NCBI GenBank assembly: GCA_038373885.1
Contig: JAWZYV010016009.1
Coordinates: 1-64,000 of the forward strand
Length of the DNA: 64,000 nt
From: Cheiracanthium punctorium
Taxonomy: Eukaryota; Arthropoda; Arachnida; Araneae; Cheiracanthiidae
Direction: 5' to 3'
In this document: one piece after another, positions 1-11,102 of the stretch
How positions within the stretch are numbered: the first letter of the stretch is position 1
Layout: the number at the start of each line of letters is the position of its first letter
The notes under the pieces: model-generated
Databases searched by the model: none
Told to the model about the DNA's origin: nothing
The model's input: only the letters and a program-made list of their open reading frames with translations
Made by a program: the position numbers and the translations under genes

Positions 1-448
1 TTTAGTAAGTTTTATAGTCATTTTCTGATTGAAGGCATACATAAAAGAAGGTTTTATACAACACAACACATGAACTGTTAATTTTACGTAACTCAATGAA
101 TGAAGGTTACAGAATTCACTTTACTGAGAAATTTTGTTTGTCAATAACATTCTAGATAAAACACAAACCTAAATGTTTCAAGTTTTGAATATGAAATAAA
201 AGGCATATTTTTATCTATGCTATGCATAACTCATGTGAAAAGTGTGTGTCAAAACATACATTTAAGCTCATCGCTGACTCACAGACTGTGAAAAACTCTA
301 AGAGGGTGCTTGAATCCAATGCCGCGTTTAGACTTTACGTCACCTGGGACAAACCTGAATTTTGGAGACCCCTCAGCATAACGGCGGTGGCAAACAGTAA
401 TTTTAGCTCCCCCTTTTCTTGGAATCGCTACTGATTTTGGCGTTCAAC

Positions 449-885
449 CATCACCTGCTGGATAAAGAAGGCCTGAAAACAGAGACTTTTACGTCATCAC
501 TAGGTCCACTCAAATGACGTCATCATACATTTATCTTCACAAAGAAAAACTATTCAAAGTTTGTGGTGGATTTACTCCCGTATAAAAAATTTTAATGATT
601 TAAGATAGAAAATTTATTTTTACGACAAATGGGAAATTTTACTTATCACTAATTATATCACATGGTATAGAAATATATCATAATAAATAATTTTTTATCA
701 GAAAGGTTTTTTTATTTTTATCTTTAACTTAAGATATTTTGTAAAATTTGTATCATTCGCCAGAAATTTTAAATAGTTTTACTTTGTGAAAGTAAAAGTG
801 TGATGATGTCATCTTAGAAGACCTAGTGATGACGTAAAAGGTTCTGTTCTCAGGCCCTCTATGTCTAGGAGGTGGTGGTTCAACT
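449..885. mobile_element. MITE family A, full-length copy
   Basis: Non-autonomous DNA transposon with terminal inverted repeats. The left end reads CCATCACCTGCTGGATAAAG and the right end is its approximate reverse complement (tctaggaggtggtgg). Inside each end lie ACGTCATCAC-type motifs, including a perfect CRE palindrome TGACGTCA at 515-522. The AT-rich centre is shared with the copies at 13.8, 26.9, 33.6 and 36.5 kb. No coding capacity. Boundaries are inferred from the other copies; the target duplication here is unclear. Confidence 0.75.
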
Positions 886-985
886 TATCTGGGGCATGTG
901 CCCTGTTTTCCTCCCTGTAGTTGCGACCCTTCTGGTACTGAAAATACAGCGGGGGAAATGTAAATCGTAGCAAAGTTAGCTGTGG

Positions 986-1172
986 CGTAGCTGCCCACTA
1001 CTGCGGAATATCATTAACCACTTTTTTATAAACAATGATTTTCGGCTAAAAATTTTGCAAAATTTTTGTGCTACGCGCGAGAACTGGTTACTGTTTTGAA
1101 AGAATACTAAAAAGATATACTGTTTACAAAATGTGCTTAGTTATATTCCGTAGTAGTTGGCATCTATGGCTG
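986..1172. mobile_element. MITE family B, near-complete copy
   Basis: A ~190-bp element with imperfect inverted ends. The left end carries GCGGAATATCATTAACCACT followed by ATAAACAA; the right end carries ACTGTTTACAAA then TTATATTCCGTAGTAGTTGG. The motif (TTCCGTA, GTTAAC, TGTTTAC) recurs at 14.5, 27.8, 28.4, 31.5, 60.7 and 61.0 kb. No coding capacity. It sits just 3' of the minus-strand exon, probably in its intron. Confidence 0.65.
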
Positions 1173-1312
1173 TAGCCAAGCAGTCTAAAGCGCCATACTT
1201 TATCTCTGTTTAACGGGAGCCTTAAGCTCCTTACAACTAACTCCTGAACTATCGTGACGTTTAGAAAAAACAACGAGTTGCTTCCTAGGTCCAATAAACC
1301 ACCCACTCTCAC

Positions 1313-1557
1313 CTGGAAGAGTGGCACTTGTTTGAGGAACTTGTTCACTTGAGGAATTCTTGACGTTTTTCCACACAGCTGATCACCGTAGCCGTCGAGT
1401 ACTGCTTGCTCTAACTTCTCAAGGGCTCCTAGCTTCAGCCACAATGCAATCGTCTCTTCACTAATGGACGTCATCAGTGATAATGGCACATGACAGGAAG
1501 TTCTGACAGGCGGAAGGCTACTAGCTGCCGTAGAAGTTGCAGTCATAGTGGCTGAGT
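1313..1557 (-). CDS. Internal coding exon of an unidentified gene
   Basis: On the minus strand this stretch is preceded by a polypyrimidine tract and AG acceptor (GATTTTCAG|ACTC) and ends at a strong donor (TTCCAG|GTGAGAG). Between them the frame is open for 245 bases (two bases plus 81 codons; phase 0 at the donor). GC and codon use are richer than in the flanks. The C-terminal half encodes helix-prone residues with the pattern LWLKLGALEKLEQAVLDGYG, then a GKTS turn, VNKFLKQVP and a final FQ. This resembles a degenerate ankyrin-like helical repeat, but I cannot name the protein. The N-terminal part is Ser/Thr/Pro-rich and probably a linker. The in-frame Met at 1546 need not be a start, since an acceptor lies just upstream. 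No companion exon was recognised, so the rest probably lies beyond long introns or outside the window. Confidence 0.6.
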
Positions 1558-1990
1558 CTGAAAATCAGAAATTTCAAATTTCAATGTATTATAAGATAAT
1601 CATTCTTACGAAAGCAATTTTGAAGATATTTAAAGCGCATTTATATGTTTTCTTTAAGTAAGAGTAGGCACTCGAATTTTTAAATACAATCCCGTAATTT
1701 CTCCAAATATGTTAGACAGTGAAGTAAATTTACGAAGGCTTTCTTAAAATGTTTTATACAGAAATTTTAAACTTATTTAGTTAAAATGGTATTAAACTAA
1801 TTTGCATATTTTATCATGGATAACAAGTAAAAACTTGACGTAGATCAATCAGTATTTCTTTTAGTGCTTTACGTCAAAAATTACACATTTAGACAAGTCA
1901 AATATGGAATGCTTTGCATACTTATAACCATCTGAACAATTTTAATTCTTAAACTAAAAAGTGTAGCAAAATAGTTAACCATAACAAAAC

Positions 1991-2202
1991 TGTGGCTGAC
2001 GAGATATACAGGCTGCTGCACTTACACTTCAGTCACACCCCTTTGCACCCCAAGAATCATGTGCCCTAGAGGGTGTGACCATCTTATTTTCGCTATCTAA
2101 TACTACTAAGATGAGCATGCCCCCTAGGTCATATGACTCTTTGAGTGCACAGGGGTGTGACCAACTTGTCAGAGTATTAGCCTGTATGACTCGTCAGCCA
2201 CC
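1991..2202. mobile_element. MITE family C, copy 1
   Basis: Terminal inverted repeats: left TGTGGCTGACGAGATATACA, right ends TGACTCGTCAGCCACC. Internal motifs TCACACCC, GTGTGACCATCTTA and CCCCTAGGTCA are shared with the copies at 2.9 and 10.7-11.1 kb. About 212 bp, non-coding. No convincing target duplication at this copy. Confidence 0.7.
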
Positions 2203-2205
2203 AAA

Positions 2206-2365
2206 GAACCCAGGTGGTGTAGTGGCTAAAGAACTATTCTATCAGGCTTTGGGTCTGAGTCCGATTACCGGCTTCAGCTTGAGTGTTTGCTCGTCCGTTC
2301 GTTTACAGGGGGTAATATTGGCCGCTCTATTGCCCTATAATTGAAGGACCAATATCTTCGGACCA
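2206..2365 (+). mobile_element. tRNA-derived SINE (family S1), diverged
   Basis: The head CAGGTGGTGTAGTGGCTAAA matches a pol III A box in tRNA-like spacing, followed by a decayed B box (GGGTCTGAGTCCGA) and a CGTCCGTTCGTTTACAGGGG tail segment. That tail matches the body of the S1 copies near 19.8, 22.1 and 23.4 kb. It lies immediately next to MITE C. The GC-rich stretch that follows (to about 2500) may be more of the element or a second repeat. Confidence 0.5.
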
Positions 2366-2896
2366 ATGGAAATGTGGGTTGTGTCGACTTATCTGCGCCA
2401 TGTATCTAGGCCGGGGATCGTATTGCCCTCCGCGGGGAACTTCTTAACTTCGGGCCAATGCAGTGACGAATGCCTAATCGGCAATTGTCCGCCCGTTATT
2501 TTTTGTTTTAAATGTAGCGTCACACAGTTAGATGTGACACAATTTTTAACTTTAAATATTCTTTTTAAAATTTAAATTTAGAGTTCTTGTATCGTGATTC
2601 ATTGGCTGTACTGCTGTCTGAGAGCCTTTCTTACAGTAAAATATTAACTTTTCTGAGCGTTTAATCTATTAAGAAGTGTTCATTTTATGTTCCTTTAACA
2701 AGCGTTTGCATACTATTTCCAGAAATTTGTTTTTTCTTTACTTTCAATCTTAGAAAAGGACTAACATCTTCGATTACTATAATTGTATCACCAATTTTTG
2801 CGAAAGAATGACCTCAAAATTTTATGTACGCAAATAAATCCACTAATTTCTTTCGTTTAGTTCTCTGACAATAAAAATATCGGATATTATGATTAC

Positions 2897-3111
2897 CGTG
2901 GCTTACGAGAAAGACAGGCTGCGGTGCTGACATTTGGTCACACCCTTTTTGTGCTCGATGATTCATGTGATCTAGAGCGTGTGACCATCTTTACTGTAGC
3001 TATCTCGGACTAAGGTGGCCATTACCCCCACCCTAGGTCACATAACGCATCTAGGGCGAAAATGATGTGACGAATTGTCAGCACTGCAGCCTGTCTTTCC
3101 CGTCAGCCACA
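2897..3111. mobile_element. MITE family C, copy 2, with 9-bp target duplication
   Basis: Starts CGTGGCTTACGAGAAAGACA and ends TTCCCGTCAGCCACA. It is flanked by TATGATTAC (2888-2896) and TATGATTGC (3112-3120), a 9-bp target duplication with one mismatch. Nine-base duplications are typical of Mutator-like elements, so a MULE-mobilised MITE is the likely class (inference). No coding sequence. Confidence 0.8.
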
Positions 3112-3120
3112 TATGATTGC

Positions 3121-4184
3121 AAAAGCAAATCATAGGCAAGATAGCAAGATCATGGGTACAAATATGCTAAAATCTTAAGTTCATTCCATCAGTTCACTCA
3201 AATCGCTGTTGATGACGAGAACAAAAATGTCCGAGTTACTGTCTGCTTTTCATTGACAGAGAACGTTTGATAAGATATATCGCTTATTTTATCTTAAACT
3301 TTTTAAATTTTGAACATATGTACTAGGGGTTGTCACAAGTTGTCTCTAATTAACTTTTTGACAACCTGTGGGCGTTTGTATTTTCTCTTTCTATTAAATA
3401 AAAAATGAGGGACAGTTTTTTATTAAAAATCCTTCCGCATTCCAGTCATAGGCAAAAATAGTGTTAAACAACCGTAGTGTTGCGACGAGTTGCTGTTCTT
3501 GCTGAATCGTAAGCTAATTCTATGCTACATGTGTTTAATGATATTATATAAATATTCAAAACATTTTAAATTTTATTTTAAATGTGAATCAAGTATTTAT
3601 GTGCATTTATATATTTCGTCCCCCTCCCAACCATCAAAAAATATCTTCTGAAATACTTTTTACATGTTAGATGTTTCAGAATATCAGCCATAAAATATGC
3701 TTTAGAAATATTTTATTCATATCTCAACATTTTTTGGAATATTTTTATGCTGTGGTAATTTTTGCGAAAGAATGACCTCAAAAAGTCATGTAAGCAAATA
3801 AATCAAATCCAAGCCATAAACGAATCTCCCTCATTCGTTAGAAAAAGTCAATGTATGTTTCTACAAAAATGGGTAAAAAGTATTTATAGCAAAGGAGCAT
3901 TAAATAACTTTTTAGATGGAGTTTTTTCATGAAATTTTATTTTGAAAACTGAATATCTAAATATTCAAATAACTATTTCTCCTTTTTAAAAAGAAAACTA
4001 ATCTTTTAAAAACATTCTACTTCATTATTTTATAAATTATCATGCATATGCAAATATCTGTGAACTACGTATTCAGTGCAAGCTTGGTTTTATGATTTGA
4101 AATTTCATTTAAAAATATAGTTTTAAAGTTCAGGATAATTACTGAAGATATTTTCTTTTCGTCGAATGGTTTCCAAAGCAGTGA
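3121..4184. other. AT-rich non-coding stretch
   Basis: No gene, splice-bounded exon or clear repeat end was recognised. It contains a short duplicated phrase, TTTTTGCGAAAGAATGACCT (~2797 and ~3761 with small changes), suggesting an old interspersed repeat running across 2.8-3.8 kb. Confidence 0.4.
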
Positions 4185-4375
4185 ACCAACACCTCTTAGA
4201 TACAGAAAGTCTGAGAACAGAAGTTTTGACGTCATCACTAGGTCTAGTAAAATGAAGTCATTACAGTTTTATTTTCACATACGAAAATTATTTAAAATTT
4301 CTAGTAAATGCTACAAATATCAGACAGTATCTTAAGTTAAAAGATAACAAGAAAGATAAATCATGCCAAACGTAT
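4185..4375. mobile_element. MITE family A, 5' fragment
   Basis: Begins with the family A end (CCAACACCTCTTAGATACAG), followed by GAACAGAAGTTTTGACGTCA; the perfect CRE palindrome is at 4227-4234. It then runs into the usual TTTAAAATTTCTAGTAAATG interior and is lost near 4375. The right inverted end is absent. Confidence 0.65.
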
Positions 4376-4828
4376 CGATTATAAAACGATTTCCAACACA
4401 TGGTTCTTGCGCGATATTTTGTTCTTAAATCGAGTTTTTGAGATAAGATAATGTTGTTTCGATACCGATGTACCACTAAAGACCAGCGTGTACATGCGGT
4501 GTACGTGCACGTTAAATATGTTGTTCCGAAAGTCCTCTCGGCGGTCGCTAGCAGTTTCCGAGGGGTGTCAATACTCAGAAGTCCCCCACCTTCTGATGAG
4601 GTTCCAAATTGTGGCGGGAAATTCAGGGAAGGACGTATATGTAGCTCTAAGCGACACATTTAGTGACGCGAGCTGTCTTCTCCTGGCAAGCAATGTTGTA
4701 TTATCACTACAGATGCAATTTTCTGAGACTGTTAAAGACCTTTAATTTTTTTTTCCAACGCTTAACTAAAGAATCTAAGAATTTTATGTTATTTCATTGT
4801 CTCGTGCTAATATTTGTATTAGTGTCTC

Positions 4829-5172
4829 TCAAATGCCACAGATTGTAATGTATTGGAATTCTTTTGAGCGTTCCCGTAGAAAAACTATTAATAATACATA
4901 CACTATTTTCAATGGAGATTATTATTGGGAGAGCCTTAATAATATGTATGCCATTAAAAATATGTTTTCAAGAATGACTGCCCATACAGTGCAATGTATT
5001 GTTTTTTTTCTCCTGTAAAAGAACTATAAATGCTACTTACACAGTTTTCAATAGTGCACATGGTTCTACACATAGAAAAACATAAATTTCGCACAAATCG
5101 ATGTATACTTAAGGCAGTTAGAACTCTGGACGGGGGTAGACAATAGAACGGACAAACAAACCGAAATCATTA
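4829..5172. repeat. Interspersed repeat R1, two partial copies
   Basis: Two overlapping versions of one family. One runs from the GTAATGTATTGGAATTC block. The other, from about 4980, contains GTAGAAAAACTAT-like and GTTTTCAATAGTGCACATGG segments and ends with GACAAACAAACCGAAATCAT. A third partial (5752-5872) and a fuller copy (7897-8095) share the same order of blocks. No coding; the transposon class is not recognised. Confidence 0.5.
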
Positions 5173-5751
5173 GCACCTCTCAAACTTATTGGTATGTTGA
5201 AAATATAAATATTTCTCTTATACGACGTAACGGTGAGCGAACACGGAGAGCAAGGAATATATTCTTTTCAGGGTTTGCAGTCTAAAATTAATTTTCAACG
5301 AGCTAAAAAAATCAAAGTTCGCAATTTTGTTCCATGTAAATTCGCTAATGCGTTAGATGTCCTCTTCTGTTTGAACGCATTAACGGATTTTCATCGACGC
5401 AACCTCCCTCCCACTCCTAGGCAACGCAAATAGCCTTTACCCATGTCAAAACAAAACGGAATACACTAAACAGATCAGTTACAGCGCAAGTAACGAGTTT
5501 TCAAAAATCTCAATGAAATTGTCATAGCTTAATATTATCACATTAGATATTTTTCGATTTACCATCAAATAATGAAAATATCACCAAGCTCGGTTCATAT
5601 TTCAATCTATTTTTTTTCACCATATTTGGCAATTTATCGCAAAAGTCGCCAACATTGGCGAATTTTGGCGCAACTTTTGAGGGAAGCACGCGATAGTCCT
5701 CGAATAATTAGCTAATTAAATTGTAGAATAGTATTATATGCTTTAAATGGA

Positions 5752-5872
5752 TGACTGTCTCCTAACTGCCATTGACCGTATTGTAGTGGAATTAGTTTGA
5801 GTGCTCCTGTAGAAGAACTGTTAGCGATACATACATTATTTTCTATGGAGAGATTCATCTTGTAATCCTTAA
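5752..5872. repeat. Interspersed repeat R1, fragment
   Basis: Shares the block GAGTGCTCCTGTAGAAGAAC and the following ATACATACATTATTTTC with the copies at 4.8-5.2 and 7.9 kb. A decayed fragment with unclear ends. Confidence 0.4.
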
Positions 5873-7896
5873 TAACATTCAATTTGTTTCCTTTCAAATA
5901 GCAGAATATCTCTAAAACTAGAAGTCAAAGCCCGTTCTCGAGACAATTACAACGGGCGCTAGAAAAAACATTTGACGAAAGCATGTCTACACTCAATGTA
6001 TTCATTCTTCGTCCACTTAAAATAAATAGCTTCATATTTAATTTTTATTATATACGCAAATCGAATTTCATGCTCTTCTGGGAAAGTGTTCGCATTCGAA
6101 CGGTTTCATTTTGCTGGGAACATTCCGAGCACGAAATTAAATCTTTACGAGGGTACACTTCCCTCAGAAAGTGGGATAACGCCGCTGTTGTATATAGATG
6201 GCGCAACACCTCACTCGGTAACTGCTGGTGTAGCAATTGAAGAGAAGACAATATTTAAAAAGTGTTAATGACGATCACACTCAAACAAACACTATTTACA
6301 TTTATTTCATGGTCAATTTTAACACCGTTTCAAATTGCCGCTAAACTCATATTAAAAATTATAATTCATGCTACATAAAAAAAACTCAGTAATGAATTCA
6401 AAGTTATTTTCTAATGTAAATATACACCGTTGAAGACGAAAACTTTTTTTCGTTAACAAATATAAAATCAATATTTTAATAATTTCAAGATAGAAACTTT
6501 CTTCCCCTCGTTTTATTTATTTGTTACTAAGGCAGCCCCAAGCAAAGGTGCAAAGCAAAGGTGCAAGTAAAAATTAAAAGCAAAGATGAAAGAAAAAAAT
6601 TAAAATTTAGTGCTGGAGTTCATAATCTTGTTCACATGCTAGGTTGCAAAATTAAACACAAAACTCGTTAGCAGACAGCGAGAGAAAGGTTTTATTCCTT
6701 TACCGCTAGGATCGCTGCCCATTACCAAATTTCCAATGTTCACATTATTGAAGCTTAGTTTGGGTATCAAATATCTAAGCACGCAGTTATTGAGAGTGTC
6801 CCATGGAGTAACTAACAATATAGACAGGGCACGAGCTAGTTCTCGTGTTGGGAGAAATTGAAGTAACTGTAAGCGTGGCCTTGGGGCTCGATAAATCGTA
6901 TGAGCTCCAAAGGGCTGTTTAAATCCGAGCCACACCCCCCAATGCTACGCGTAGGGTTACTTAATTTTTCTCCCCATAGAAGAACCATAGAAGTAAATTC
7001 TGTGAGAAGAACATAGCGGACGGAAGAAAAACCAGTTACAGTTGTGGCTTGACTTTTCTCCTCTCATGCCCACGCCATAAGGAGAGAGTAACTCCTCTAA
7101 GGAGTGTCCACTCCAAGGATGTTTAACTAATGGAGTTGCCAATATTTAGCTACGCAGTGCTAGGAAAGTGAAGTCTGTGCCAGGCCCCCTTATCCCCCTA
7201 AAAGATTGAAGAACGCATAGAGATGCATTGAAAAACGAGTTCCGGAAATTGTTAATAAAAATAATTTAAGAGTTACTAACCAATTTGTTAATCCATTTTA
7301 CGTTTATGGAAGGTTGTTTACATGTATTAACTTGTTTTTTATTGTAGAATTTCAAATATATAAATTGACATGTTTCCAATGACGATATCCAATGCTTTGG
7401 GGGGATGAGGGGGCGTGGTTTTTGGCTTCTTAAACGGGGAACATGAGCTTCCTTGGTCCACTCCTATAATATACCTTCGTAATCCTGACGAAATCATTTC
7501 ATTTGTGAAAAAAATTAAACTCATACCTCTCGAAAAATCCTGATAATTGTGACATCAGTATGACGCCATATTCACTTGAAATAGCTAATTTTGTCACGCA
7601 AATGATTCACTTTTTTTTTTTTTTCTGTCGCAAATAAAATAGAGCTGAAAATAGCGAAAAATCGCTAAAAATGAGGGAGCAGGTGGATTTTCTGATTTTT
7701 AAAGTAGTGCAGATTGTTTTCTATATTTTTATACATATTTATGAAAAAATTGAAGTGGATCGTACAAACGGTGTAGAATTTATTAGGCTTTTTAGTGCTT
7801 AATTTCGTAATCTTTTCGGAGTAATGACAGAAATGAGTTTTATCTTGGAGTCAGGGATCAGCGTAACTATATAGTAGGATGATACGCTTTAAAGAA
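5873..7896. other. Non-coding stretch with a GC-richer island
   Basis: No gene recognised. At 6539-6600 there is a short imperfect tandem of AGCAAAGGTGCA. At about 6640-7200 the sequence is GC-richer and contains self-complementary fragments such as CTCCTCTAAGGAGTGTCC, and could be an unclassified transposon. Frames here are short, with no recognisable domain. Confidence 0.35.
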
Positions 7897-8095
7897 TAAC
7901 TTCCCATAGAACGCAATGTATTGGGAATTTTGTGAGTACTCCTGTAGAAAAACTATAAATGCTACACAGCCCATTTTCAATTGAGTACATGGTACAGAAC
8001 CTAAGAACAGCATATATCAATTTCGTACAAATCGATGCATATTTACGCGATGTTAGAGCACGGACGGACAGACAGACAAACCGAAATCACGGAAA
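7897..8095. repeat. Interspersed repeat R1, fuller copy
   Basis: Contains in order ACGCAATGTATTGGGAATTT, CTCCTGTAGAAAAACTATAA, a CATTTTCAATTGAGTACATG block and GACGGACAGACAGACAAACC. These match the 4.8-5.2 kb copies in order and spacing. It abuts the MITE A fragment that starts near 8120. Confidence 0.5.
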
Positions 8096-8119
8096 GTGTT
8101 AAAAACCAAAATACCTCTT

Positions 8120-8370
8120 TGATACAAAACAATTCACAATGACCTATTTCTGCATCATATTATATAATTAGTGATGGTTAAAAGTTGGCATTTGTCGTAA
8201 AATTAAATTCTCGATCATAAATCATGAAAATGTTTTATACTTGAGCAAATTCACCACATTTTGAATAGTTTTATTTTGTGAAAATAAAACTGTGTTGAAA
8301 TTACTTCAGTAGCCTAACTGATGGCACAGAAGTACTTGTTTTGGAGGCTCTCTGAACCTAGGAGGTGTTG
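8120..8370. mobile_element. MITE family A, 3' fragment
   Basis: Carries the family A interior (ATAATTAGTGATGGTTAAAA; TTTATTTTGTGAAAATAAAA) and ends with the right inverted terminus GAACCTAGGAGGTGTTGAAC. The left half is missing, and the CRE motif in this end is mutated. Confidence 0.6.
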
Positions 8371-10685
8371 AACGAACAGTCTCGCAAGTCGGCACTTTTG
8401 TAACGCTTTTCGCATATTATATTTATACTGAATAATCAACTGGAATTTTTGCTTTTTCCCGTCATTTTTCTTTTTTTAACGTTATACATTCCATAGTCTC
8501 TAAAGTGGTTCACAAATTTCAACTGCTGGTATAAGTGACTAAGAGCTATAATTAGTTGTTCAAAATAAAAGAGGTTCATTCAAGTTGAAAATGAGATATT
8601 TTCAATAAAAACGTATATCATGTTGCTGATTTATAGGAAAGCACGAATTAAAATTTTTTGTTTTTTTTTCTGTAAACAAATAAGAGCCTTTTTTTAAATT
8701 TATTAAGCTATGGATTTCGTTACAAAATTCCTCTGCGGCACATGAAGCGATAAGTAAGTTGATTATTTGCATAATACGTTGATAATTGCAAGATAATTGC
8801 GTAAGGTGATTGAAAGGTTATCATGGATTAATTTCATTTAAAATATTCTAGACAGTTTCTAGCTCTTTTGGTTCAGTTTACTGGAGCGTACAATAAACTT
8901 GGGAAAAATGTTAAATTTTATCACTATTCAAAGAAAAAATTATTTATAAATAAAAATTAAATGAGAGGAACTCTTAAACAGTCCTTCCCTACAGATTTTT
9001 TCTTAATTTATTCTCTTGTCAAGTTCTTCAGTAGTAGGTATTGTGATGACAATCGTTATTTCTTCAAATTAGGACGTTTCTAAAATCATATGGCATCTAT
9101 TGCATAAAATCAAGTTGCATCGTCTACTTCTGGAGATGATGTAACTTGATCATTACTTGATTTCCAGTTATGAGTCGGTGGTGTTTGAAACCTTATATTA
9201 TGTTTTAAATAAATTGGCTCGACAATGAAACTTATCATATAAAACACAAAGGCATAAAAATGATTGAAAGAGATAAAAAAGTCATAATAGTTACAAAGTA
9301 CTCCTAATTACATAACTCTTCAGTATTTACATAAAAAATATTCCAAGTATATTTCTTGATATCATAAGGAGTACCAGAGCGAAACTTGTTGAATTTTTGT
9401 GACGAAGTAACATCCAAAAATGTTTTGCATTATTTTAAAAAAGTTACTTTTGCCATTATTACATTATAAATAATTAAAAATTTTATTCGGTTGAAAATTT
9501 TAATAAATAGATAGAATTTTTTGCTAATCTTACAAATATTTGCTTTTTACTTCTAAATTCCCATCGCACACTACGATTATTTATATACAAATGATCATTA
9601 CTCGACCACTCTTATTCTAGCATAAAGAAACACAACAGAGTTGCGTAATACATCGCATATTATACAACTCAATGATTAAAAACAAACAAATTAAACTCAT
9701 TTTAAATTAATAAAAATTACTGGTTTGAAAGAAAATATTAAATATCATTGAAGTAATAATCATTTAAAAAATATTTTTAATTAAATTATTCCTTCTTGCA
9801 CTTTTTCGTTCTTTCACAATTGCAACAAAAAGTAAAAGAAAATTGAACAACTTACCCATAAGTGAAATGTCAAGATTGAATTCATTTCTAGATTAACAAA
9901 TATCGATTTCAAATAAAGATATCTAAGTACATTATGGAAACGGTAATATGCAAAATAAGATCTTTTTCGTGCGTGTTTTTTTAAAACGCGATAACGCATG
10001 ATAAATGGATTAAACCAATGTAAAAAATCTTACTTTGAATAATCAATTTTTTTTTTTTTGCATTAACGGTAAAACTTATTTATAAGTGTAATAAACTTTC
10101 ATTCATAAAATATCAGGGCTTTCAAGCTTATGATTATTCATTTCTTTTTTCTCTGTCTCTCTTCTTAAATACCCCAAGAAATTTTTTTCACGTATCGGAA
10201 TTTGAATCTAAAAGCTATCACACTCTTGAGATGTTAATTATGTTTAAGAAAATATTATTTAAGGTTTATCACGTTTATAGAAAAAATGTAATGGGGGATT
10301 GTGCTCATGTTTGATTAATGGTCCTGAAACTTAAATTTTGCTTCATTTTTATTTACAATTCTTTGTTCTGTTCATTATTGCTCTTCTACGTGCATACATT
10401 TTTTTTTAAATAAAGCAGATTACAATTTTTATTTAGCCAGTCAATATTGTTCAGAACAAGTTTAGACTAAAGAATAGAATGCTAAATGAATCATGAAAAT
10501 GTTTCAGGAATGACTTTCTTCTTTCATAAACATTATGTTGCTTATGGGCAGTGGTAAAATATTACTTTAAAAAAATTACTTGTTCAACCATTATATAATT
10601 TATGTAATTGATGCAACTTTTTGCATTAAATACTGAATGAGGGCTCCTTAAGGAAAATGTTGGTCTCTGAGCATTAGTGTGGAAA
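8371..10685. other. AT-rich stretch without recognised features
   Basis: Long AT-rich DNA with homopolymer runs. I saw no exon with paired splice signals, no RNA gene and no element termini. The few open frames are short and of low complexity. Confidence 0.5.
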
Positions 10686-11102
10686 CCATTACTGACGAGA
10701 TATACAGGCTGTGGGGCTGACATTTTGGTCACACCCTTTTGCACTCGAAGGGTCATGTGTCCTAGTGACTGTGACCATCTTACTCTTGCTATCCCTGATT
10801 AAGATCGTGGCTGATGAGAAAGATAGGCAACGGTGCAGACATTTTGGTTGCACCCTTTTTCTCTCGAAGGGTTCATGTGACGTTGGGGGTGTATCAATCT
10901 TACTGTGATTATCTCAGACTAATATGACCCCACCCCCTAGGTCACATTACTCTTAGAGAGCAAAAATGTGTGACCAAAATGCCAGCACCACAGCCTGTCT
11001 TTCTAGTCAGTTATGGATTAAGATAGTCACACAACTTTTCGTGTGCAAAGAGGTGGGGCCAAAATTTCAGCACCGTAGCCTGTATATTTCATCAGCCTCG
11101 GT
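10686..11102. mobile_element. MITE family C, outer copy split by a nested insertion
   Basis: The left part (10686-10805) begins CCATTACTGACGAGATATAC, and the right part (from 11016) ends GTATATTTCATCAGCCTCGG. Together they give one ordinary family C element interrupted by another family C copy at 10806-11015. The interruption point carries the direct repeat GATTAAGAT on both sides. Confidence 0.75.
10806..11015. mobile_element. MITE family C, inner copy nested in the outer one
   Basis: A 210-bp element starting CGTGGCTGATGAGAAAGATA and ending GTCTTTCTAGTCAGTTATG. It is flanked by perfect 9-bp duplications GATTAAGAT at 10797-10805 and 11016-11024. It has the same start and length as the 2897 copy, confirming element boundaries and the 9-bp duplication for this family. 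Confidence 0.85.

Noticed and set aside
4288..4659. 123-codon minus-strand open frame
   Set aside because: It starts inside a MITE A fragment, is low in recognisable motifs and overlaps equally long frames on the other strand.
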